DNA of 64,000 nucleotides, taken from Streptomyces radicis. Its GTDB lineage: Bacteria > Actinomycetota > Actinomycetes > Streptomycetales > Streptomycetaceae. The stretch lies in assembly GCF_003626575.1 (NCBI RefSeq), contig NZ_RBDY01000005.1, positions 124,001 to 188,000 on the forward strand. Reading direction: 5' to 3'. A program made the position numbers and the translations under genes. The notes beneath the pieces were generated by a model. That model had not been told where the DNA came from. It did not search any database and saw only the letters and a program-made list of their open reading frames with translations. This document shows, in pieces, positions 18,756 to 29,326 of the stretch (position 1 is the stretch's first letter; each line of letters begins with the position of its first letter).

Positions 18756-19514
18756 ATGGAGCGTCCATTCGATGGTGTGCGACGGCACTCGGCGACGGTG
18801 GACCTCTTCCTCGCCGCACTCGTGCTCGCCCTGTGCGCGGTGAACATCGTCGTCGACCCCTCGCTGCGCGGCCACGACGGCGCGCTCGCGGTCCTGTTGA
18901 CGCTCTCCCTCACGCTGGGCGTCGTCCTGCGGCAGCGGGTCCCCGAGGGCACCCTGCTCCTCGCGCTGTTCGCGTGCCTGGCCCAGATCGTGTGGGAGAA
19001 CGAGTCGTTGTGGGCGCCGAGCCTGGCCGTCTACGTCATCATCTGCGCGGTGGCCGACCGGGGCGCCACGTGGGCGGCGCGGCTCGCGCTGTTCGGCGGG
19101 ATCGGCGCCGCGGTGCTCGCGGCGGTGCGGGAGTCGCGCGGCGCGGAGGGCACGGCCGAGCTGGTGATCGGCTGGTCGGTGCCGTTGACGCTGGCCTGGG
19201 CGATCGGCTACCGGGCGCGCTGCCGCCGCTGCCTGGGCAGGCAGCTGGCCGAACGCGCCGAGACCGCCGCGCTGATGCGCTCCGCGCGGCGCGAGGCGGC
19301 GCTCGCGACCCAGCGGATCGAGATCGTGCGCGAGATGTACGACATCACGGGGCAGCGGGTGGCGGGCATGGTGGTGCAGGCCGAGGCGGCCGACCGCGTG
19401 CTCGACGCGGCGCCCGGGCAGGCGCGGCAGGCGCTCGGCGCGATCGTGAGCAACGGCCGCGAGTCGGAGACGGATCTGCGCCGGACGTGGGGGCTGCTGT
19501 CGCCACGGGACTGA
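18756..19514 (+). pseudogene. Degenerate, kinase-less histidine kinase remnant
   Basis: 252 residues. An N-terminal membrane domain (about five hydrophobic segments from VDLFLAALVLALCAVNIVV on) is followed by a NarL-partner-type dimerisation helix. The normal phosphoacceptor motif R-E-M-H-D reads REMYDITGQRVAGMVV here, with tyrosine at residue 195 in place of histidine. The protein stops after the dimerisation helices at LLSPRD, so no HATPase domain is present, and no response regulator follows. It is therefore a decayed kinase or a membrane protein with a new role. Alternative GTG start at 18678 would add 26 residues. Confidence 0.72.
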
Positions 19515-19569
19515 CGCCGGGGGGCGCGGGCGTTTGGTCAACGCGCGTGCGGCGCCGGATAGTGGGCGC

Positions 19570-20076
19570 ATGGCATCTTCCACGATCATCGTGATGGGCG
19601 TCTCGGGCTCGGGAAAGACGACCGTCGCCGAGGGGTTGGCGCGGCGGCTCGACGTCCCGTTGGCCGAGGCCGACGACTTCCACCCGCCGGCCAACGTGGC
19701 CAAGATGTCGGCGGGCACCCCGCTGACCGACGAGGACAGGGCGCCCTGGCTCGACGCGCTCGGCGCGTGGCTTGCCGAGCGGGACCTGGCGGGCGGCGGT
19801 GGCGTGATGACGTGCTCGGCGCTCAAGCGGCGCTACCGCGACCGGCTGCGCGCGGCGTCGCCCGACGTCTTCTTCGTCCATCTCACCGGCGACTTCGACC
19901 TCATCGAACGCCGGATGCGGGAGCGGAAGGGCCACTTCATGAAGGCGGGCCTGCTGCGGTCGCAGTTCGCCGACCTGGAGCCGCTCCAGCCGGACGAGCA
20001 CGGCGTGGCCATCGACATCGGCCCGGCGCCCGACGAGCTGGTGGAGCGGGCGGCGGAGGCCGTTCAACGCGCGTGA
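19570..20076 (+). CDS. gntK: Gluconokinase
   Basis: Phosphorylates D-gluconate to 6-phosphogluconate. 168 residues with the P-loop MGVSGSGKTT, then EADDFHPPANVAKMSAGTPLTDEDRAPWL, which is the hallmark of the GntK/IdnK family, and CSALKRRYRDRLR. Full length. It stands alone: no gluconate permease or GntR-type regulator is next to it, and the kinase remnant lies upstream with 55 bp between. Confidence 0.95.
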   Translation: MASSTIIVMGVSGSGKTTVAEGLARRLDVPLAEADDFHPPANVAKMSAGTPLTDEDRAPWLDALGAWLAERDLAGGGGVMTCSALKRRYRDRLRAASPDVFFVHLTGDFDLIERRMRERKGHFMKAGLLRSQFADLEPLQPDEHGVAIDIGPAPDELVERAAEAVQRA

Positions 20077-20149
20077 GCCCGCGGGGCGTTGGGCGGGCGG
20101 CACGTCTGGAAGGATGGCCGTGGGACCGCCGCGCCACTGGGGAGGCACC

Positions 20150-20407
20150 GTGACGATCCACAGATTGCCGACCATGAGGAACGACGAGCCGGAGCCGTTC
20201 CGTGAGATGTGGGTCACCTCGCTCGACGAGGCCGTGAGCGCGCTGAGGGCCGCCCAGGAGCTCGGCCTCGGCGTCGAGGTGCGGAACGTGATGCACCCCG
20301 ACCCCGAGGACGAGGACGCCTCGTCGGAGTGGTGGGAGATCCGCCTGTTCGGCGAGGTCCCCGAGGAGGACCCCGACGAGGACGAGGGAGAGGCGGACGA
20401 CGAGTGA
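20150..20407 (+). CDS. Small acidic protein of unknown function
   Basis: 85 residues from a GTG preceded by GGAGG. The core is MWVTSLDEAVSALRAAQELGLGVEVRNV, a small alpha/beta unit, and the tail is a run of Glu/Asp. It overlaps the next gene by four bases (GTGA), so both are made together. I do not recognise either family. Confidence 0.7.
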   Translation: MTIHRLPTMRNDEPEPFREMWVTSLDEAVSALRAAQELGLGVEVRNVMHPDPEDEDASSEWWEIRLFGEVPEEDPDEDEGEADDE

Positions 20408-20808
20408 GGGCCGCGACGCCCGCGCCCCTCGACCAGCCCTTCGAGATCCGCATCGGCGTCTACGCGACCGCCGAGGACGCGGCCCGGGTCGCCACGGGGT
20501 GCCGTCGGCTGCTCGACGCGGGCCCGTCGCGGTTCTCGCTTGCGCTCGCTGAACGGCCGCGGGGGGACGACCTCTACGAGGAGCTGCCCGAGCAGTGGCG
20601 GGCCGAGTACCCGGGCGCGGATCCCGGCGCACGGGCGGTCCATGAGGTCACGGTCGACGTGGTGACGACGCGGGAGCGCGCGAACGCCCTGTGCACGGCC
20701 CTGACCCACACGATCTGCCCCGACCCCGACCACGCCTCCCCCTGCCCGATCCCCTGGTCCTCGGCCTGCCTGCGGGGCCGCCCGAGCGACGGTATGAGCG
20801 GCAGATGA
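20404..20808 (+). CDS. Unknown protein coupled to the small acidic protein
   Basis: 134 residues from a GTG inside the stop of the preceding gene. FEIRIGVYATAEDAARVATGCRRLL and the later VHEVTVDVVTTRERANALCTALTHTI suggest a ferredoxin-like alpha/beta fold with two similar halves. Four cysteines lie in the last 40 residues. Function unknown; the tight coupling implies the two products work together. Confidence 0.7.
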   Translation: MRAATPAPLDQPFEIRIGVYATAEDAARVATGCRRLLDAGPSRFSLALAERPRGDDLYEELPEQWRAEYPGADPGARAVHEVTVDVVTTRERANALCTALTHTICPDPDHASPCPIPWSSACLRGRPSDGMSGR

Positions 20809-21011
20809 GCAGCGGCCCGGCCCGCCGAAGACGGTTGTCCACCGGGGCGACCCGGTGGTGCGGGTGACCGACACCGTCGGCGGGCGCCCACGCCGCGGGC
20901 ACGGCGCTCGTGGAGTACGGCCTCCCGGGTCGGCGTCGCCGAGGGCGACGGCCATCACGACATCCGAGACCGCCTCGCCGCCGCAGAGACGCCGTAGCAT
21001 GGTCCGCGTGA

Positions 21012-21102
21012 GGTGAGTCCTGGCGGGTGTTCGAGCCCGCGCCCGAGGTCAGTGCCCTTGCCGCGGTCGGCGGGGGCTTCTCGTCGATCCCGGAGACTCA
21101 CC
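21012..21102 (+). promoter_or_regulatory. Stem-closed leader RNA ahead of the APH-fold kinase gene
   Basis: GGTGAGTC at 21012-21019 and GACTCACC at 21095-21102 are perfect inverted repeats that close a 91-base element ending exactly at the GTG start. The 3' arm covers the last base of the GGAG ribosome site (21092-21095), and an internal hairpin GCGGG...CCCGC follows the 5' arm. This could hide the start region when folded. It does not match any riboswitch I can recall. The rest of the gap back to 20808 holds nothing I can support. Confidence 0.4.
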
Positions 21103-22028
21103 GTGTCACCCACTTCCCCGCACCCGCGGGCCATCTCCCTTGCCCTGGCGGCCCATTGGGGCCTCGCCGACGCCGAAGTCACCGTTCTGGACGGTGGCGG
21201 GATGAACTCGCGCACGTTCACCGTCAGGGAGGGCGGCGCCCGTTGGGTCGCCAAGGCCGTGCCCCTGGACGCGCCCCACCTGGCCGCCTTCCGTGTGGGG
21301 CTGCCGCTCGCCGTCCGCGTCGCGGCGGCCGGGATCCCGACCGGGGCGCCCGTCGCGGCGTTCGGCGGTGACCTCTCGGTCGACGTCGACGGCCACGCCG
21401 TCGCGCTGCTGCGCTGGCTTGGCGGCGAGGAGTTGACCGGGGAGGGCGAGCGCGACCTGGTGGACATGGGCGCCACCCTCGGGCGGGTCCACGCCGTGCT
21501 GCGCGGCGCCGCCGTGGCCCCGGCGCCGCTGGGCCACCCGGCCGACTCGGAGGACGTGCTCGCGCTGCGGCCCTGGATCCGCCCGGCGCTCGACGGCGTC
21601 ATGAAGCGGCTCGCGGCGCTCGACCCCGCGACGCTCACATGGGGCCCGGTGCACGGCGATCCCGCGCCCGAGGCCTTCCGCCGCGACCAGGCCACGGGCG
21701 TGTGCGGGCTCATCGACTGGGGCGCGGCGGGGTGCTGGCCGTTGATGTACGACGTGGCGTCGGCCGTGCTCTACGGCGGCGGGCCCGAGCGGGCCGAGCC
21801 GCTGCTGCGCGCGTATCTGCGGGAGGGGGTGCTCGCCGCGGAAGAGGTGGAGCGGGCGCTGATGCCCCTGCTCGACTTCCGGTATGCCATCCACGCCGCC
21901 TACTACGCGGGGCGGATCCTGCGGGGTGACCGGACGGGGAGCGTTGATCCTGGGAAGAACGAGGCCGAGCTCGAGGAAGCCCGCCGGTGGTTGGAGGGGC
22001 CCGCGCCGGGGAGGCGCGGGCCCGCGGC

Positions 22029-23033
<1,005 letters not shown>

Positions 23034-23055
23034 GGTGCGTCTTCCCTTCAGGTCC

Positions 23056-24231
23056 TCACTCGGGGGCCGGGACGGGGATGGGCGTGTGGACGGCGTTCTT
23101 CTCGGCGCTCTCCTCGACCGCCGCGAGCACCCGCTGCACCTGGAGACCGTCCGCGAAGGTCGGCTCGGGTTGGGCGTTCTCCGCGATGGCGTGCACGAGG
23201 TCGCGCGCCTGGTGCGTGAACGTGTGCTCGTAGCCGAGACCGTGCCCCGGGGGCCACCAGCCCTCGAGGTAGGGGTGGTCGGCCTCGGTCACCAGGATGC
23301 GACGGAAGCCGCCCTCGGCGTCCGGCAGTGTGTTGTCGTGGAACTCCAGCTCGTTGAGGCGCTCCAGGTCGAACGCCAGCGAGCCGTCGGAGCCGTTGAC
23401 CTCGACGCGCAGCTGGTTCTTGCGGCCCGCGGCGAACCTGCTGACCTCGAACGAGGCCAGCGCGCCCGAGGCGAGCCGCCCGCTGAAGACGGCGGCGTCG
23501 TCCACGGTGACCGCGCCGACCTGCCCGGCCTCTCCCTCGGGCAGGGGGCGCTCCTTGACGAACGTCTCGGTCTGCGCGGAGACGCCGACCAGCAGCTCCC
23601 CCGAGAGGTGCTGGGCGATGTCGACGATGTGCGCGCCCAGGTCGCCGAGCGCGCCCGAGCCCGCCTTCTCCTTGCGCAGCCGCCAGGCCAGCGGCATCGC
23701 CGGGTCGGCGGCCCAGTCCTGGAGGTAGCTGGCCCTGACGTGGCGCAGGGTGCCGAGTCGGCCCTCGGCGATGAGCTGGCGCGCGAGCGCGAGGGCCGGA
23801 ACGCGGCGGTAGTTGAAGCCGACCATGGCGAGCTGGCCGCGCCTGCGGGCCGCTATGGCCGCCGCGGTCATCGCCTCGGCCTCCTCGACCGTGTTGGCCA
23901 GCGGCTTCTCGCACAGCACGTGCTTGCCCGCCTCCAGGGCGGCGATGGCGATCTCGGCGTGGCTGTCCCCTGGGGTGCAGATGTCCACGAGCGACACGTC
24001 GTCGCGGGCGATGAGGGCACGCCAGTCGGTCTCGGCCGCCGCCCAGCCGAGACGGTCGGCGGCGGCCTCGACCCTGGACCGGTCGCGGCCGCACACGGCG
24101 GCCATCACGGGCGTGAGCGGCAGGTCGTAGGCGCGCCCAACGGTGCGCCAGCCCTGGGAGTGCGCGGCGCCCATGAAGGCGTAGCCGACCATGCCGACGC
24201 CGAGGGGAGGTGCGGGGGTGGAGTACGGCAT
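23056..24231 (-). CDS. Gfo/Idh/MocA-family oxidoreductase
   Basis: 391 residues. The Rossmann start [17 protein letters not shown] binds NAD(P), and the catalytic lysine is in the family motif [12 protein letters not shown]. Further conserved sequence is [20 protein letters not shown] and [14 protein letters not shown] with the second catalytic His/Asp. It follows the solute-binding gene by about 40 bp and is followed by the isomerase, a common pairing for the oxidation and rearrangement of an imported cyclitol or sugar. Confidence 0.93.
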   Translation of the reverse strand: MPYSTPAPPLGVGMVGYAFMGAAHSQGWRTVGRAYDLPLTPVMAAVCGRDRSRVEAAADRLGWAAAETDWRALIARDDVSLVDICTPGDSHAEIAIAALEAGKHVLCEKPLANTVEEAEAMTAAAIAARRRGQLAMVGFNYRRVPALALARQLIAEGRLGTLRHVRASYLQDWAADPAMPLAWRLRKEKAGSGALGDLGAHIVDIAQHLSGELLVGVSAQTETFVKERPLPEGEAGQVGAVTVDDAAVFSGRLASGALASFEVSRFAAGRKNQLRVEVNGSDGSLAFDLERLNELEFHDNTLPDAEGGFRRILVTEADHPYLEGWWPPGHGLGYEHTFTHQARDLVHAIAENAQPEPTFADGLQVQRVLAAVEESAEKNAVHTPIPVPAPE

Positions 24232-24271
24232 CTGGTTCCCTGTCGGTTGGGGGTCGGTGGGGGTCTGCTGA

Positions 24272-25336
24272 TCAGTTGAAGCCGGTCGGCAGGTACTGCT
24301 CGACGTTGTCGCGGCTGACGACGGCCGAGAAGAGCGTCAGCGAGGACGGGATCTCGAACTCGGCGAGGCCGTTGAGCCCTCTGGCCTGGCCAAGGGCCCT
24401 GGCCAGGTCGATGGCGGAGGCCGCCATCGTCGGCGGGTAGAGCACGGTGGCCTTCAGGACCGAGTCGTCGGCCTGGATGTGGTCCATCGCGGCCCGCGAT
24501 CCCGCGCCGCCGACCATGAGGAACTCGTCGCGGCCCGCCTGGGCGATGGCCTGGAGCGCGCCGGCGCCCTGGTCGTCGTCGTGGTTCCACAGGGCCTCGA
24601 ACTCGGACTCCGCCTGGAGCAGGTTCGCCATGACCTCCTGGCCCGACTCCGTGGTGAACTCGGCGGCCTGGCGGGCCACCTTGGTGATGTTCGGGTAGTT
24701 GGCCAGGGCGTCGTCGAAGCCCTGTGTGCGCTGCTGGGTCAGCTCGAGGTTGTCGGGGCCCGACAGCTCGACCACGCGGGCGTTCTCGACGTCGCGCAGC
24801 TGCTCACCGATGAAGTGACCCGCGTTGAGTCCCATGCCGTAATTGTCGCCGCCGATCCAGCAGCGGTATGCCTGGGGGTTGTCGAAGATGCGGTCCAGGT
24901 TGATCACGGGCGTCCCGGCGCGCATGATCTCGAGGGCCGTGTCGGTCATGGCCACGCCGTCGGCGGGCAGGATGACCAGCACGTCGACGCCGCCGTTGAC
25001 CAGGGCCTCCACCTGCCCGATCTGGGTGGCGGTGTCGTTGGAGCCCTCGGCGATCTCGAGGGTGACCTCTTCGTAGATCTCGGCGCGGGCGCGGGCCTGC
25101 TCGTTGATCGCGTTGAGCCAGCCGTGGTCGGCCTGCGGGCCCGCGAAGCCGATGGTGACGGGCGCGCCCGCCTCCTCGCTCGCGGCCGGGGCCTGCTGCT
25201 CGGTGCCGCCCTCGTCATCGTCGGACTCGTTGCTCGTACATCCGGCGATGAAGAGTCCTGAGGCGGCGGCCGCCCCGCCGAACAGGACGTTTCTGCGGCT
25301 GGCGAGCTGGCTCTTGCGTGAGCGTGAGGAGTTCAT
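24272..25336 (-). CDS. RbsB-type sugar-binding lipoprotein
   Basis: 354 residues. The N-terminus has a twin arginine (SRRNVLFGG) and lipobox IAGC, so it is probably exported by Tat and lipid-anchored. The mature part is a type 1 periplasmic binding domain: VTIGFAGPQADHGWLNAINEQARA, VDVLVILPADGVAMTD, VINLDRIF. Fits ribose/inositol-type ligands. An acidic Glu/Asp/Gln linker follows the cysteine. Confidence 0.92.
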   Translation of the reverse strand: MNSSRSRKSQLASRRNVLFGGAAAASGLFIAGCTSNESDDDEGGTEQQAPAASEEAGAPVTIGFAGPQADHGWLNAINEQARARAEIYEEVTLEIAEGSNDTATQIGQVEALVNGGVDVLVILPADGVAMTDTALEIMRAGTPVINLDRIFDNPQAYRCWIGGDNYGMGLNAGHFIGEQLRDVENARVVELSGPDNLELTQQRTQGFDDALANYPNITKVARQAAEFTTESGQEVMANLLQAESEFEALWNHDDDQGAGALQAIAQAGRDEFLMVGGAGSRAAMDHIQADDSVLKATVLYPPTMAASAIDLARALGQARGLNGLAEFEIPSSLTLFSAVVSRDNVEQYLPTGFN

Positions 25337-25366
25337 CGTGATCGACCCTTCGTGGAATACGGGGAG

Positions 25367-26419
25367 TTATGTGGTGGTGGCGGAGCGGCGCTGGAGCAGG
25401 ACGGCGGCGACGATGATCGCGCCCTGGGCGATCTGCTGGGCCGCGCTGTCGAGCCCGTTGAGGATGAACAGGTTGGTGATCGTCTGGAAGACCAGGACGC
25501 CGAGCACCGAGCCGAGGATGGTGCCGCGGCCGCCGCTGAGCAGGGTCCCGCCGATGATGGCGGCGGCGATGGCGTTCAGCTCGTAGAGGTTGCCGTTGGT
25601 GTTCTGGCCCGAGCCGGTGAGGATGACCAGCATGAAGGCGGCGATGCCGCAGCACAGGCCCGACAGGGCGTAGAGCATCAGCCGCTGGCGGCGGACGGCG
25701 ATGCCCGCGAGGCGGGCGGCCTCGGGGTTGCCGCCGATGGCCACGGTGCGGCGGCCGAAGGTGGTGCGGGTCAGCAGCAGCCAGCCGAGGACGGCCACCA
25801 CGCCGAAGATGATCACCAGGGGCGGGACGCCGAGGATGAACGAGTCGCGGCGGCTCAGCTCGAGCACGGAGTCCACCGTGACGTTCTGGGTGGTGCCGCC
25901 GGTGATCTGGAGCGCCAGGCCGCGGGCCGAGGCCAGCATGGCGAGCGTCGCGACGAACGGCACCATCGGGCCGAACGCGATGAGCGTGCCGTTGACCAGG
26001 CCGCAGCCGAGGCCGACGACGACCGCCGTGAACGCCATGCCCCAGAAGCCGAACTCCTGGGTGGCCACCGTGGTGCACCACACGGATGCCAGCGCGACGA
26101 TCGCGCCGACGGACAGGTCGATGCCGCCGCCGATGATGACGAACGTCACGCCGACGGTGACCACGCCGATGATCGACGCCTGGGTCAGGACCAGTTGGAG
26201 GTTGGTCGTGGAGAGGAACGAGTCCGGCTCCGTGATGCCGCCGATCAGGATGAGGATCGCCAGCACGCCGAGGAGCGAGATGGTGTGGATGTCCGTCAGC
26301 TTCCCGAGGACGAGGCGGGGGCCCGACCGCCCCCCGGCCTCGGGCGGGGAGGCGCCCGGCGGCTCGCTCTTGGCGAGGGTGGACGACGATGCGGGTTCGG
26401 AGGTGGCGCCGTGGGTCAC
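25367..26419 (-). CDS. RbsC-type sugar ABC transporter permease
   Basis: 350 residues with a hydrophilic 40-residue N-terminal arm and then about eight to ten membrane segments. The conserved IIGGGIDLSVGAIVALASV and the cytoplasmic IGGNPEAARLAGI are hallmarks of the RbsC/AraH branch. The start overlaps the ATPase stop by four bases. It should form a homodimeric channel with the RbsA-type ATPase. Confidence 0.94.
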   Translation of the reverse strand: MTHGATSEPASSSTLAKSEPPGASPPEAGGRSGPRLVLGKLTDIHTISLLGVLAILILIGGITEPDSFLSTTNLQLVLTQASIIGVVTVGVTFVIIGGGIDLSVGAIVALASVWCTTVATQEFGFWGMAFTAVVVGLGCGLVNGTLIAFGPMVPFVATLAMLASARGLALQITGGTTQNVTVDSVLELSRRDSFILGVPPLVIIFGVVAVLGWLLLTRTTFGRRTVAIGGNPEAARLAGIAVRRQRLMLYALSGLCCGIAAFMLVILTGSGQNTNGNLYELNAIAAAIIGGTLLSGGRGTILGSVLGVLVFQTITNLFILNGLDSAAQQIAQGAIIVAAVLLQRRSATTT

Positions 26420-27939
26420 GCCGGGCTCCCTTCCATGACGAGGTCGAGCACCCGGTGCTCGTCGAGCTCCGGGGCGGGGGCGGTGTGGACGACCTGTCCC
26501 TCGCGCACCACGAGGATCCGGTCGGCCAGGCCGAGGACCTCGGGGATCTCGCTCGAGACGAGGAGAACGCCCACCCCCTGGTCGGCGAGGCGCCGGATCA
26601 GGGCGTACAGCTCGGCCCTCGCGCCGACGTCGACGCCGCGGGTGGGCTCGTCGAGCAGCAGGACCTTGCAGTCGCGCAGCAGCCAGCGGGCCAGGACGGC
26701 CTTCTGCTGGTTGCCGCCCGAGAGCGTGCGGATGGCGACGTCGGGGTTGTCGGGGCGCAGCGACAGCTCGCGCGTGTGCTCCCTCGCCGCCTTGCGCTCC
26801 CCGCGGCGGTCGAGCCAGCCGCCGGTGGAGAAGCGGGGCAGCGAGGAGATGGAGACGTTGCTCGTGATGGACTCGAGCAGGAACAGCGCCTGCGCCTTGC
26901 GCTCCTCGGGGGCCAGGCCGACCCCGGCGCGGACGGCGTCGATCACGTTGCCTGGCCGCAGCTTGCGGCCGTCGACGTGGACGCTGCCCGCGGTGGGGCG
27001 GCGGGCGCCGTAGATGGTCTCCAGGATCTCCGAGCGGCCCGAGCCGACGAGGCCGGCGAGGCCGACGATCTCGCCGGGCGCGACGTCGAGGTCGAGGGCG
27101 GCGAACTCCCCGTCCCTGGCGAGCCCTTGGACGCTGAGCGCGGGCGTCGCCGAGGTGTCGGCGGTGGGTGGCTCGGGGCGTTCGGGGAAGGGGTGCTCGA
27201 TGTCGCGGCCGGTCATCAGGGCGACGATGTCGCGCGTGGCGGTGGTGCTCGCGGGCAGGCCGCGGGCGACGGCGCGGCCGTCCTTGAGCACGGTGACCCG
27301 GTCGCCGATGCGGCGTATCTCCTCGAGGCGGTGGGAGATGTAGACGATGGCGACGCCCGCCTGGGTGAGGCTGTCGACGATGCGGAAGAGGTTGTTGACC
27401 TCGTCGGGGTCGAGCACGGCCGACGGCTCGTCCATGATGATCAGCTGGGCGTCGTGGGAGAGCGCGCGGGCCATGCTGACGATCTGCCGCCCGGCCGCGG
27501 AGAGGGTGCTGACGATGCGGTCGGGGCTGATCTCGGGGTGGCCGAGCCTGGCGAGCAGCTCGGCGGTGGCCGTCCTCGCGCTGCCGCGGCGGACGAACCC
27601 GGCCTTGGAACGCTCGTTGCCGAGGAAGACGTTCTCGGTGACGGAGACGTGCTCGATGAGGTCGAGCTCCTGGTAGATGGTGGCGATGCCGAGCCGCATC
27701 GCCGCGCTGGGCGAGCGGATGACGGTCTGTTCGTTTCGCCAGGTGATCTCGCCACTGTCGGGCTGGTGGGCCCCGGAGACGACCTTGATCAGGGTGGACT
27801 TGCCGGCGCCGTTCTGCCCGAGGAGGCAGTGGACCTCGCCTGGGACGACGTCGAGGTCGACGCCCTGAAGGGCGCGGACGCCGGGGAAGGACTTGCTGAT
27901 GCCGGTCAGCGTGAGTATCGGCGGTGGCGCGCTTGCCAT
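26416..27939 (-). CDS. RbsA/MglA-type duplicated ATPase of a sugar ABC importer
   Basis: 507 residues with two ATP-binding cassettes in one chain. The first has Walker A GQNGAGKST, signature LSAAGRQIVSMARALS and Walker B LIIMDEPSA. The second has a degenerate Walker A, GLVGSGRSE, with signature LSGGNQQKAVLARWLL and Walker B VLLLDEPTRGVD. This asymmetry is normal for the family. First structural gene of the operon, after a 190-bp gap behind the ROK regulator. Confidence 0.95.
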   Translation of the reverse strand: MASAPPPILTLTGISKSFPGVRALQGVDLDVVPGEVHCLLGQNGAGKSTLIKVVSGAHQPDSGEITWRNEQTVIRSPSAAMRLGIATIYQELDLIEHVSVTENVFLGNERSKAGFVRRGSARTATAELLARLGHPEISPDRIVSTLSAAGRQIVSMARALSHDAQLIIMDEPSAVLDPDEVNNLFRIVDSLTQAGVAIVYISHRLEEIRRIGDRVTVLKDGRAVARGLPASTTATRDIVALMTGRDIEHPFPERPEPPTADTSATPALSVQGLARDGEFAALDLDVAPGEIVGLAGLVGSGRSEILETIYGARRPTAGSVHVDGRKLRPGNVIDAVRAGVGLAPEERKAQALFLLESITSNVSISSLPRFSTGGWLDRRGERKAAREHTRELSLRPDNPDVAIRTLSGGNQQKAVLARWLLRDCKVLLLDEPTRGVDVGARAELYALIRRLADQGVGVLLVSSEIPEVLGLADRILVVREGQVVHTAPAPELDEHRVLDLVMEGSPA

Positions 27940-28107
27940 GGCTGGCCTCCTCGGCGATGCCGGTGCGCGGGCGTGCGTGGGCAGGGTCGGGCGTGGGAAG
28001 TGCTGCGGCTGCTTCGAGATGGGTCGAACGGTGCGGACAGGTGTGGTGCGGCTTCGTGGTGGCCCGTTGGGGGCGGTCCGTCCGGTGGTCGTGCTGTGGT
28101 GCGTCGC

Positions 28108-28125
28108 GGCGGGGCGGGCCCCGCC
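28108..28125 (-). terminator. Short GC hairpin directly after the ROK gene
   Basis: GGCGGGG, four-base loop, CCCCGCC, beginning five bases past the ROK stop. No U-run follows, as is usual in this GC-rich group. It might lower read-through into the importer genes. The rest of the 27940-28129 gap holds the likely importer promoter, but I could not pick the boxes or a ROK operator. Confidence 0.35.
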
Positions 28126-28129
28126 TCGG

Positions 28130-29326
28130 TCAGGTCGGGGTGTAGCTGAACAGGTGATCGCTGATCAGGCGGGCCGCGCCGGTGACCCCGGCGGCGGGCC
28201 CGAGTTCGCCCAGGACGATGGGCAGGTTGCCGGTGGCCAGCGGGAGGGACTGCCGGTACACCTGCGTGCGGATGGCGGCGAGCAGCGTGTGGCCGAGCCC
28301 GGTGACGCCGCCGCCGATCACCACGAGGGCGGGGTTGAAGAAGCTCACGAGGCCCGCGATGACCTGGCCGGTGCGGTTCCCGCCGTGCCTGATGAGGTCG
28401 AGGGCGGCGACGTCGCCCGCCGATGCGGCGGCGGACACGTCGGCGGCCGTGAGGGTGCCCATGGTCTCGAGCCTGCTCGCCAGCTCGGCCGACCGCCCGT
28501 CCCTGGCGGCCTCCTCGGCGTCGCGGGCGAGGGCGGCGCCGCCGAAGTACGCCTCGAGGCACCCCCGGTTGCCGCAGGGGCACTGGCGCCCTTCGGCCTC
28601 GACCTGGATGTGGCCGATGTCGCCCGCGCTGCCCGTGGCGCCGCGGTGCACCTTGCCGTCGGCCACGATGCCGCAGCCGATGCCGGTGCCGATCTTGACG
28701 CAGATGAAGTCCTGCACGGAGTGGGCGACTCCGGCGTGCTGCTCGCCCAGCGCCATGAGGTTCACGTCGTTGTCCACCATGACCGGGCAGCCGAGCTCCT
28801 GGCCGAGCGCCTCGCGCACGGGGAAGCCGTCCCAGCCCGGCATGATGGGCGGCGCCACCGGGATCCCGTCGGGGAAGCGTACGGGCCCGGGGACGCCTAT
28901 CCCGGCGCCGTCGAAGTGCTCGGCGAGGCCGTCGTCCTTGAGCTTGGCCGTCATGGTCAGCACCTGCTCGAAGACGGCGACCGGCCCCTCGCGGACATCC
29001 ATCGGCGCGGTCAGGTGGCCGAGGATCTCCAACTCGGGTCCGGTCACGGCCACGTCGATCGAGGTGGCGCCGATGTCCACGCCGAGGAAGCGGAGCTGTG
29101 GCGCGAGCCTGACGTTGTGCGAACGGCGCCCGCCGCGCGACGCGGCGAAGCCGTCGCCGACCACGAGGCCCGTCTCGAGCAGCCGGTCGATCTCGACGGC
29201 GAGCTTGGAACGCGACAGGTCGATCCGGTCGCCGAGCTGAGCCCGCGAGCTCGGGCCGCCGTCGCGCAGCAGGCGCAGCAGGCGCGCCTGATGCACGTTC
29301 CCGGGCCGAGCCGTCATCCGCCTCAC
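28130..29326 (-). CDS. ROK-family transcriptional regulator
   Basis: 398 residues. A winged helix begins near the start (LLRLLRDGGPSSRAQLGDRIDLSRSKLAVEIDRL), followed by a sugar-kinase-like ROK domain: LGVDIGATSIDVAV, GIGVPGPV, VMVDNDVNLMALGE and GTGIGCGIV. The zinc-binding ROK motif is the CPCGNRGCLE region. The GTG at 29326 has GGGAGGG six bases upstream; an ATG nine bases further in is the alternative. It lies immediately upstream of the RbsABC importer on the same strand, so it probably represses that operon and responds to the sugar. Confidence 0.92.
   Translation of the reverse strand: MRRMTARPGNVHQARLLRLLRDGGPSSRAQLGDRIDLSRSKLAVEIDRLLETGLVVGDGFAASRGGRRSHNVRLAPQLRFLGVDIGATSIDVAVTGPELEILGHLTAPMDVREGPVAVFEQVLTMTAKLKDDGLAEHFDGAGIGVPGPVRFPDGIPVAPPIMPGWDGFPVREALGQELGCPVMVDNDVNLMALGEQHAGVAHSVQDFICVKIGTGIGCGIVADGKVHRGATGSAGDIGHIQVEAEGRQCPCGNRGCLEAYFGGAALARDAEEAARDGRSAELASRLETMGTLTAADVSAAASAGDVAALDLIRHGGNRTGQVIAGLVSFFNPALVVIGGGVTGLGHTLLAAIRTQVYRQSLPLATGNLPIVLGELGPAAGVTGAARLISDHLFSYTPT

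Noticed and set aside
21012-21102. A tRNA-Sec-like or tRNA-Ser-like gene, since the element has an 8-bp closing stem and about 91 bases
   Set aside because: On both strands the anticodon arm and a proper TTCGA T-loop next to the 3' stem are missing, and there is no CCA or discriminator pattern; a leader stem-loop fits better.
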